Positions 42,389-48,851 of a stretch of DNA of 48,851 nucleotides are shown one piece after another. The translations under genes were made by a program, and so were the position numbers. The notes beneath the pieces are model-generated. The model saw nothing but the letters and a program-made list of their open reading frames with translations, was not told the DNA's origin and did not search any database. How positions within the stretch are numbered: the stretch's first letter is position 1; each line of letters opens with the position of its first letter. Source of the DNA: Aquisalimonas sp. (GTDB taxonomy: Bacteria > Pseudomonadota > Gammaproteobacteria > Nitrococcales > Aquisalimonadaceae); the NCBI GenBank assembly GCA_007126095.1, contig SLBZ01000135.1, positions 1 through 48,851 of the forward strand, written 5' to 3'.

Positions 42389-45076
42389 ATGGAAAAATGG
42401 CAGTCTCCAGTAGAAATGCAGGCACTGGATGTGCCACCGACTGTGCTTCGGCCGCCGCAAAGCGGGGTGGAGCTGATCCCTCGCCCGCAGGTATTCAAGA
42501 CCATCACCGATCTGCCTCCCGGGTGCATGGTCAAGGTCGTGGCGCCCGCCGGGGCCGGCAAGACGACCGTTCTCAGTCAGGCGTATGAGCACCTGCGTCG
42601 GGATGAAGTCGCCGTCGCCTGGCTGTCGGTGACGTCTCTGGCCAATGACTTCCACCGTTTCGTGCTGCAGCTCATCGCGGCCGTGCGCACCGCCAAGCCC
42701 GATTTCGCCGCAACGCTGCCGTCGCTGCTCGAGAGTACAACGTCGCGCATGTATCAGGACCTTGCCATGAAACTGGCGCTGGCGTTTGCTCACGGAGTGG
42801 ACAAGCGCCTGGTCGTGTTCGTGGACGACTACCACTGCATCGATTTGCCGGTCATTCATCAGACGCTGGCGATGCTGCTGGACCATCTGCCACCCGAGGT
42901 GTCGCTGGTTGTCGGGTCACGTACCGAGCCCGACTTTCCGTTGGGAGCCATGCGGGCCAGTGGCCGCCTGGTGGAGCTGGGCTGGAACGAACTGCGGTTT
43001 TCCCGGGCCGAAGCGGCCGAGCTGTTCCAGTTGCGCGGCTGTGACCTGTCGGCCTCGCAACTGCAGAGTGTCTACGACGAGACGGAGGGGTGGGCCACGG
43101 GCCTGCAGCTGGCCAGCCTGGATCTGGGGGCGGATGACGCCATGCGTGCCGGCGATCAGCCGCTCACCCGACAGGCGCACGTCACCGACTACTGGCTCGA
43201 TGCCGTACTGCGCAGACTGTCACCGGAGCTCCAGGGTTTCCTGCTCCGTACCTCGGTGCTCGACGGTCTGAGTCCGGGGCTTTGTGACGCGATCTGCAAC
43301 ACCGATGACAGCGCCGCCGTGCTGCAGGAGCTGGAGCGGCTGAATCTGTTCACCTTCCGCCTCGACGATGTCCAGGTCTGGTTCCGCTACCATCATCTCT
43401 TTCGGGAGTTCCTGTTCACGCGACTGCGGGACCGCCACCCGCAGCAGGTGGAGGCGTTGCACCTGGCCGCCAGCCGGTGGTTCGAGCAGGAGGGGGCGCT
43501 GGCCGAGGCCATTGATTTCGCCCTCCGGGCCAATGACCCGAGTCGGGCGGCAGCGTTGCTTATCCCCTATGGGCGGGCGCTGTTCCGTGGCGGACGGTTC
43601 AAGGAGCTGCGCCTGAATCTGGAGCAATTGCCGGAAAGTGAACTCACCGCATCGGCGGAGCTGTGCATCCTCAACGGCTGGTCCTGTGCCTATGGTGGCG
43701 AATTCGGGAGAGCGCACGCCTGGGCCGAAGCCGGAGCAGACGCCGCCTTGCATGAAGCGAAGCGCGTGGCCTTCGAGGGTGAGATCGCGGTGCTTCTCAG
43801 CACGCTGGGCGTCATCCAGAACGATGAACCGAATCGCACCAGCCTTCATCCGCGGCTCATGGAGCAGCTGGAGCACACCGACAGTTCGGTGCAGGCCTTC
43901 GCGCACATTGCGCTCGGGTACGCCTATCGTTCGGATGGCCGGCTGGCGGACGCGGGCCACGAAATTGCCGAAGCGATCCGCTTTGCCGAGCGCAACGAGT
44001 GCTCGCTGATCAACATGCTTGCCCGCTACAACCACGTGGCGCTGGCGTTGCTGCGGGGCGAGCGTGAGGTCGCCGAGAACAGCGCACGCGGAAGCCTGCA
44101 GATTGCCACGGAACGCCACTGGACCGAGGGGATGGGGGCCGCATTCGTGCGCGCGCAGCTCGGTGCCGTTCTGTACGAGGCAAACCGGGTTGACGACGCA
44201 CTCACCGAACTCGACGCCGCCGTGGCCATCCTGCGTGCGACCGAGGCCTACGGTTTTCTCGGGGTTGCCCTGTTGATGAGGGCTCGAGCACTGTGGGCCG
44301 GAGGGCGTATGGATGCGGCCGGCAGTGATCTGCGTGACGCCGGTGAAATCGGTGAGAGTCGCCAGGTGGAACGCGTGCGCTTCAAGAAGGCGCTTTTGGA
44401 GGCGCGCATGGCGCTCGCCGACGGGCGAGTGTCCAGAGCGAGGCGTCACCTGGACAGGGCCCGGTTGCTGGTGCGTGAGCCCGGGGCCGGGGAGGCGTGG
44501 TCGGAGCACTTCGAGCAACTGAAGCTGGTGGAAGCGCGGGCCGCGGTGGCCAGCCAGGACTGGCATGCGGTCTCGGCAGAGCTTGCCACCATTGCGACCA
44601 GCGCCCGCGACGCCGGGCGCTGGTATCACTGGCTGGAGGCGCAGGCGCTGACCGTGGAGGTTTGCCTCGCCCGGGAGGATGCCGCGGCGGACGCGGTGCT
44701 CACGGAAGCACTCGCCTTCGCGGCCGAGGAGTCGCTGTGGCGTCCATTCTTCCACGTGGGCCCGCGCTTGCGGGCGCGGGTTGCCCTGCTCGCCAGGAGG
44801 GGCGGTGTGCGCGGGGCCGTGGCGCTGGATGCCGCGCTGGACGCTCCGGGGCTTGCCGCCGAGCGGAGCCGCTGTGAACCTTTACATGCCCGGGAAACGC
44901 AGATTCTCGCGCTGGTTGCGGAAGGGGTGAAGAACCGTGAGATCGGTGCGCGGTTGTTCATCTCCGAGGAAACGGTGAAATGGTATCTCAAGAGCCTGTA
45001 CCGCAAGCTCGATGTGGAAAACCGCACTGCCGCCGTTGCCCGGGCTCGGGAACTGGGGTTGATGGCGGAAGCCTGA
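42389..45076 (+). CDS. MalT-like LuxR-family ATPase transcriptional regulator
   Basis: An 895-residue STAND-class regulator. The P-loop VVAPAGAGKTTVLSQAY is near residues 50-66, and VVFVDDYHCID near 145 is the Walker B region. A winged-helix segment follows, then a long alpha-helical TPR-like sensor region (about 380-800). A C-terminal LuxR helix-turn-helix contains LHARETQILALVAEGVKNREI and TVKWYLKSLYRKL. Such proteins bind ATP and an inducer before activating promoters. It diverges from SDR-GST and converges with the second TRAP operon, so either may be its target. ATG 42389 and GTG 42377 are both possible starts. Confidence 0.9.
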   Translation: MEKWQSPVEMQALDVPPTVLRPPQSGVELIPRPQVFKTITDLPPGCMVKVVAPAGAGKTTVLSQAYEHLRRDEVAVAWLSVTSLANDFHRFVLQLIAAVRTAKPDFAATLPSLLESTTSRMYQDLAMKLALAFAHGVDKRLVVFVDDYHCIDLPVIHQTLAMLLDHLPPEVSLVVGSRTEPDFPLGAMRASGRLVELGWNELRFSRAEAAELFQLRGCDLSASQLQSVYDETEGWATGLQLASLDLGADDAMRAGDQPLTRQAHVTDYWLDAVLRRLSPELQGFLLRTSVLDGLSPGLCDAICNTDDSAAVLQELERLNLFTFRLDDVQVWFRYHHLFREFLFTRLRDRHPQQVEALHLAASRWFEQEGALAEAIDFALRANDPSRAAALLIPYGRALFRGGRFKELRLNLEQLPESELTASAELCILNGWSCAYGGEFGRAHAWAEAGADAALHEAKRVAFEGEIAVLLSTLGVIQNDEPNRTSLHPRLMEQLEHTDSSVQAFAHIALGYAYRSDGRLADAGHEIAEAIRFAERNECSLINMLARYNHVALALLRGEREVAENSARGSLQIATERHWTEGMGAAFVRAQLGAVLYEANRVDDALTELDAAVAILRATEAYGFLGVALLMRARALWAGGRMDAAGSDLRDAGEIGESRQVERVRFKKALLEARMALADGRVSRARRHLDRARLLVREPGAGEAWSEHFEQLKLVEARAAVASQDWHAVSAELATIATSARDAGRWYHWLEAQALTVEVCLAREDAAADAVLTEALAFAAEESLWRPFFHVGPRLRARVALLARRGGVRGAVALDAALDAPGLAAERSRCEPLHARETQILALVAEGVKNREIGARLFISEETVKWYLKSLYRKLDVENRTAAVARARELGLMAEA

Positions 45077-45078
45077 CA

Positions 45079-45103
45079 GCCTCCCCGGAGGCCCCGGGGA
45101 GGC
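45079..45103. terminator. GC-rich hairpin between convergent genes
   Basis: Ten-base perfect arms GCCTCCCCGG (45079-45088) and CCGGGGAGGC (45094-45103) enclose a 5-base loop, located between the stops of the MalT-like gene and the second dctM. It could terminate both directions, although no T-run is present on either side. Confidence 0.6.
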
Positions 45104-45109
45104 CCGTCA

Positions 45110-46414
45110 TTACATGGTGCTCGGGAGCCAGGTCGTCAGCAGCGGGAAGCTGAACAGGATTGCCAGAGCTGCCAGTTCCATCAGCACGAACCAGCTGGAG
45201 CCGTGGAAGACTTTCTCCAGTTTGACGTCATCATCCAGTCCCGCGATGACGTAACAGTTCAGCCCCACCGGTGGCGTAATCAACCCGATCTCGCACATCT
45301 TCACGGCCAGAATGCCGAACCAGATCGGGTCGAACCCGAGCGCGACCACGGTCGGGAACATGATCGGCATGGTGATCACGAGCATGGAGAAGGCGTCCAG
45401 GAACATCCCCAGGGGCAGGAAGATCAGCAGGAAAAGGAAGATGATCACGAGCCCCGGCACCGGCAGTGTCGCAGCGAACTCCGAGAGCATCTGCGGCAGT
45501 TGCACCAGGCTCAGGAACAGGCTGAATATCGCGGCCCCGATGATCGTCATCATGATCATGACGGTGGTGGACAGGGCGTCCTGGCAGGACGTCCAGATGC
45601 TGCGGAGCTTCCCGCGGGTTCCGGAGGCAAGCAGCATCAGCAGCGCCGCCAGTGCGCCCACCGCCGCAGCCTCCGTCGGCGTGAATACGCCCGTGTAGAT
45701 GCCTCCCAGTACGACGACGATCAGCACAAGCAGCGGCCATGCGCCAACTAGGGAGACCAGGCGCTCCTTCCAGGCGGTGCGTTCGGACACCTTGCCCAGT
45801 TCCGGCTTGAGTTTGCTCAGCACCCAGATACCGCCCAGGAAGATCACGGTGGAGAGAATTCCGGGGATGACGCCCGCAAGCAGCATGGCGCCTGCAGAAA
45901 CCTGGTTGATGGCGGCGTAGAACACCAGCAGCACGCTGGGCGGAATCAGAACGCCCAGCACACCGCCTGCGGCGATGGCGCCGGTGGAGAGCCGCTGATC
46001 GTAGCCGGCCTTTTTCATCTCCGGGAGGGCAATCGACCCCACGGTCGCCGCGGTGGCGACGCTGGAGCCGGATGTCGCCGAGAAGCCCGCACACGTGAGC
46101 ACGCTGGACATGGCCAGGCCGCCGGGCCAGTGACCGACCCACTTCCGCGAGATACCGAACAGGGCGCGCCCGACGCCGGCGTGGTGCGCGAAGTTGCCCA
46201 GCAGAATGAACAGCGGGATCACGGTCATGAGATAAACCGCGGTCTCCTGGTACGTCAGCGTGCGCAGGGTGGAGTAGATGTAGCCGAACCCCTCCGTGGC
46301 GAAGATGCCCACCAGGCCGGAAATGCCCAGGGCCGCGAATACCGGGAATCCGACCGCCATCAGAACGAACAGCAGAGGGATGACAATGATGATTGCGGTG
46401 ACTGGCTCAAGCAT
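45110..46414 (-). CDS. TRAP transporter large membrane subunit (DctM type), second system
   Basis: A 434-residue polytopic channel subunit. SGSSVATAATVGSIALPEMKKAGYD (about 140-164) and AAGGVLGVLIPPSVLLVFYAAINQVSAGAMLLAGVIPG (spread over about 175-212) are the DctM signatures, and FTPTEAAAVGALAALLMLLASG near 270 follows. ATG 46414 lies inside the end of dctQ (eight-base overlap), so translation is coupled. It is distinct in sequence from the first DctM, so the two systems are not a recent duplication. Confidence 0.92.
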   Translation of the reverse strand: MLEPVTAIIIVIPLLFVLMAVGFPVFAALGISGLVGIFATEGFGYIYSTLRTLTYQETAVYLMTVIPLFILLGNFAHHAGVGRALFGISRKWVGHWPGGLAMSSVLTCAGFSATSGSSVATAATVGSIALPEMKKAGYDQRLSTGAIAAGGVLGVLIPPSVLLVFYAAINQVSAGAMLLAGVIPGILSTVIFLGGIWVLSKLKPELGKVSERTAWKERLVSLVGAWPLLVLIVVVLGGIYTGVFTPTEAAAVGALAALLMLLASGTRGKLRSIWTSCQDALSTTVMIMMTIIGAAIFSLFLSLVQLPQMLSEFAATLPVPGLVIIFLFLLIFLPLGMFLDAFSMLVITMPIMFPTVVALGFDPIWFGILAVKMCEIGLITPPVGLNCYVIAGLDDDVKLEKVFHGSSWFVLMELAALAILFSFPLLTTWLPSTM

Positions 46415-46940
46415 GGGGAATGTCCTGTCGTCCGGTCGGGCGTCTGGTGTTCGTCCGGCCTCCCCTTGCCAAGGCCTCCACGGCGCACTTGAGCATCTGC
46501 AGGCTGGCCAGCCAGAGACCGAGCGCGACGATGATCTTGACCCACCAGACCGGCATGCGGACCACGCCCCAGCGGAACTCCCGGTCAAGGGTGGAGTGAT
46601 ACGCCTCCTGGGTGGCCGGAGCGGCGATGATCATCAGCAGGATCGCGGTCGCGATCCAGGCGAACGCCTCCAGGCCGGCACGCGCCCGGGGCGGCAACCG
46701 GTCAACAAGGAGGGTCACGCGGATGTGCTTGCGGCCCTGCTGCGCCCAACCCAGGCCGAACATCACGCAGACCACCATGGCCAGCTCGGCCATTTCGAAC
46801 ACACCGGGAATGGAGTTGCCGAGGAGGAATCGTGAGGCCACGTCCGAGCTTGTCCCCACCATCAGGAACAATAGAAAGACGATGGCGATCACGCCCGTCA
46901 CCCAGGCGAGAAGGGTCTCGAGTCGGTTCAAGAGGTTCAC
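46407..46940 (-). CDS. TRAP transporter small membrane subunit (DctQ type), second system
   Basis: A 177-residue membrane protein with four hydrophobic segments (about 10-32, 48-68, 90-110, 133-152). GWAQQGRKHIRVTLLVDRLPPRAR (about 67-90) is the small-subunit signature. The start is GTG 46940, which has AAGG six bases upstream; the open frame continues to 47012 but that extension is not supported. It lies 74 bases after the binding-protein gene. Confidence 0.87.
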   Translation of the reverse strand: MNLLNRLETLLAWVTGVIAIVFLLFLMVGTSSDVASRFLLGNSIPGVFEMAELAMVVCVMFGLGWAQQGRKHIRVTLLVDRLPPRARAGLEAFAWIATAILLMIIAAPATQEAYHSTLDREFRWGVVRMPVWWVKIIVALGLWLASLQMLKCAVEALARGGRTNTRRPTGRQDIPHA

Positions 46941-47014
46941 GGCGCACCTTGTTCTTGCGGCAATGAAAGCGCCCCCGGGCCGCGTGGCGTGCACCGGGGG
47001 CGGATTGCTCACGA

Positions 47015-48112
47015 TCAGCCTCTGGCCTGATAGATCTCGTAAGGCGTCTTGAGATCGCCCTGGCCGTCGTGCCGGTCGATGGCTTCCCGGACCACATCCT
47101 GCATGGCATCACCGTCGATGCCATTGGGCTCGGCAACTTCCGTTTTCCACTGCTCCACCTGATCGGGCTGGACGATGTCCCGGGCCCGTTCCTTCTCCTC
47201 TTCGGACCAGGTGGCGAACTCGGCGCCGTCTTCCAGCGCGGTCTCCACGGCTTCTTCCGCAGCGGGCTGGTAGATCTCGGCGAGCTTGCGCTCGTACAGG
47301 TCGGCCGCCACCTCGTCGAACAGCGACTGGACCTCTTCCGGCAGCTGCTCCCATTCCCGCATGCTCATTACCGTTGCGGCGGGCGCATGAGGGCCGTCAC
47401 CCATGTCGGTGAAGTGCGGGGCGATCTCGTGGAGCTGATAGCTGACGGCGGTCACGAACTCGAAGCCGGCAGCACCGTCGATGACGCCGCGCTCCAGCGA
47501 GGTGTAGACCTCCGGCGCGGCCATGGGCACCGGGGAGCCACCCAGGCGCTCGATGGTGTCATTCATGACGCCGTAGGCGCGGATGCGCTTGCCGCGAAGA
47601 TCCTCGATGGAGTTGATGGGCTCGCGAGTCACCAGTGGCGCGTGGTACCAGTTCGTCCAGTAGAGCACCTTGGCGCCGTGACGTTCTTCCCACTCCTGGC
47701 GGAGGGGGGCGAAGTTTTCGTAGACATCGCGGCATACCAGTTGCATCGCATCGGCCTGCGACATGCGGTAATACCACTCCAGGCCTCGTGTTGCCGGCAT
47801 GGAAGCTTCGTAGTAGCCCGGCGAGATCAGGGACATCTGGCTGCGGTTATCGCGCACTGCCGGCAGGTGGTCGCCCACGCCGTGCAGAGACGCCGACCAG
47901 TACTGGCTGAAGTCGATGGCGCCTTCGGAGCGGCGTTTGATCTCCTCCATGAACCAGGTGTCGAGCTGCGAGGGGATGGCCTGCTGCGAGATGTAGGATG
48001 CCCAGCGCATGTCTCGGTCGTTGCCAGCGAGCAGGGACAGCGGCACACTGCTGAGGGCAATGGCCCCGCCGACAGACGCGCCGGACAGTTTCAGAAAGTG
48101 TCGTCTTTGCAT
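47015..48112 (-). CDS. TRAP transporter substrate-binding protein (DctP type) with Tat signal
   Basis: A 365-residue periplasmic receptor. It begins MQRRHFLKLSGASVGGAIAL, with a twin-arginine pair at residues 3-4 followed by HFLK and a hydrophobic core, so Tat export is likely. The mature part contains the DctP-type LRGKRIRAYGVMNDTIERLGG and PEVYTSLERGVIDGAAG blocks (about 170-210), where the Arg of IRAYG is the carboxylate contact. GGAGGAG lies seven bases before ATG 48112. It follows the thiolase gene by 46 bases, suggesting uptake of an acid that enters a CoA pathway. Confidence 0.9.
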   Translation of the reverse strand: MQRRHFLKLSGASVGGAIALSSVPLSLLAGNDRDMRWASYISQQAIPSQLDTWFMEEIKRRSEGAIDFSQYWSASLHGVGDHLPAVRDNRSQMSLISPGYYEASMPATRGLEWYYRMSQADAMQLVCRDVYENFAPLRQEWEERHGAKVLYWTNWYHAPLVTREPINSIEDLRGKRIRAYGVMNDTIERLGGSPVPMAAPEVYTSLERGVIDGAAGFEFVTAVSYQLHEIAPHFTDMGDGPHAPAATVMSMREWEQLPEEVQSLFDEVAADLYERKLAEIYQPAAEEAVETALEDGAEFATWSEEEKERARDIVQPDQVEQWKTEVAEPNGIDGDAMQDVVREAIDRHDGQGDLKTPYEIYQARG

Positions 48113-48158
48113 GGTCGTACTCCTCCAGTCGGTCTCTTTATGGTCGTATTGCAGGGTG

Positions 48159-48851
48159 CTAGCGGGCGCGCTCCAGAACGCTGGCGTAGTTCGCGACGGC
48201 AACGCCTCCCATGTTGAACACGGCCCCCAGCTGCGGCGATGCCACCTGCATGTCGCCCGCTTCCCCGGTGAGCTGTTTTGCGGCCATCACGTGCATGGAG
48301 ACGCCGGTTGCGCCCACGGGGTGCCCTTTGGCTTTCAGCCCGCCGGACGGGTTGACGGGCAATCGTCCGTCAACCGTCACCCAGTCTTCCTCGATGGCGC
48401 GGCGGCCCTCACCCTTCGGCGTGAGGCCGATGGCCTCGTAGATCATCAGCTCCGCGATGGTGAAACAGTCATGGACCTCGGCGAACGACAGGTCATCCAG
48501 GCCGACGCCAGCGTGCTGCATGGCCTGACGCCAGGCATGGGCCGCGCCTTCCAGCTCCGTGAGATCGCGCCGGGCCATGGGCATGAACTCCGTGGCCTGT
48601 ACGCGGGACCGGAAACCAACCGCCCGCCGGGCATTGGCCAGGCCCGATGCGTCGGAGAGCACCACGGCCGCCGCGCCGTCAGAGACTGGTGAGCAATCCG
48701 TGCGGCGCAGGGGAGCAGCCACCACCGGGTTCTTGGCGGACTCCGTGTTGCAGAAATCGAACCCGAAGTCGTTCTGAAGGTGGGCGTAGGGATTGCGCGC
48801 GCCGTTGTGATGGTTCTTGGCGGCGATCCTTGCAAGCACGTCGCTTTGATC
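48159..48851 (-). CDS. Thiolase family protein (SCP-x-like acetyl-CoA acetyltransferase), 5' end outside the window
   Basis: The C-terminal 230 residues of a thiolase; the frame stays open to the window end, so the N-terminal part with the catalytic Cys is not visible. PVSDGAAAVVLSDA (near the start of the visible part), EVHDCFTIAELMIYEAIGL and the His motif GGLKAKGHPVGATG are all typical of the SCP-x/lipid-transfer-type thiolases rather than FadA or AtoB. It probably splits or forms a 3-oxoacyl-CoA. It heads the second TRAP operon as far as visible. Confidence 0.9.
   Translation of the reverse strand, partial: DQSDVLARIAAKNHHNGARNPYAHLQNDFGFDFCNTESAKNPVVAAPLRRTDCSPVSDGAAAVVLSDASGLANARRAVGFRSRVQATEFMPMARRDLTELEGAAHAWRQAMQHAGVGLDDLSFAEVHDCFTIAELMIYEAIGLTPKGEGRRAIEEDWVTVDGRLPVNPSGGLKAKGHPVGATGVSMHVMAAKQLTGEAGDMQVASPQLGAVFNMGGVAVANYASVLERAR

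Noticed and set aside
33423..46414. The two TRAP systems as a recent tandem duplication
   Set aside because: The DctP, DctQ and DctM pairs differ in length, signal type (Sec versus Tat) and most of their sequence, so they are distant family members, not a recent copy.

Overview
The window is high-GC, tightly packed bacterial chromosome. Gene order and protein similarity point to a gammaproteobacterium. The complete mraZ-to-ftsZ division and cell-wall (dcw) cluster is followed by lpxC, dciA, secA, argJ, a mutT-like gene, yacG, zapD, coaE and pilDCB, an order I know from Pseudomonas and purple-sulfur or halophilic relatives. A member of Ectothiorhodospiraceae is my best guess, but the sequence alone does not settle it. 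I saw no tRNA, rRNA, CRISPR array, insertion sequence or phage gene.

Region 1 (1-19012, + strand) is the dcw cluster: mraZ, rsmH, ftsL, ftsI, murE, murF, mraY, murD, ftsW, murG, murC, murB, ddl, ftsQ, ftsA, ftsZ, lpxC. Most junctions are ATGA-type overlaps, so translation is probably coupled. A strong sigma-70 promoter (228-257) is followed by 10-bp-spaced TGG repeats that match the known MraZ operator pattern. Together the products make lipid-linked peptidoglycan precursors, build the divisome and start lipid A synthesis.

Region 2 (19045-30229) is conserved housekeeping. dciA (helicase loading, - strand) diverges from secA, argJ and a Nudix hydrolase fused to a degenerate thiamine-phosphate-synthase-like domain. 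Facing these, on the - strand, runs pilB-pilC-pilD-coaE-zapD-yacG (type IV pilus assembly, CoA synthesis, Z-ring assembly, gyrase inhibitor). No pilin gene is in the window.

Region 3 (30547-38438, - strand) looks like a complete 3-hydroxybutyrate or acetoacetate utilisation locus. It contains a TRAP transporter (dctP, dctQ, dctM), 3-hydroxybutyrate dehydrogenase, acetoacetyl-CoA synthetase, and a PAS-containing sigma-54 activator preceded by a small unrecognised gene. A near-consensus -24/-12 promoter lies upstream of dctP, with three matching 18-bp TGTC-N10-GACA palindromes upstream of it. This self-contained regulatory circuit is the most interesting part of the window.

Region 4 (38527-48851) is accessory: AMP nucleosidase, a GNAT-like protein, a GST and an SDR pair, a large MalT/LuxR-type ATPase regulator divergent from the SDR, and a second TRAP operon (thiolase-dctP-dctQ-dctM). 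The substrate-binding protein of this second system carries a Tat signal. The thiolase runs off the end of the window. Its substrate is unknown; the thiolase suggests a CoA-linked catabolic pathway.
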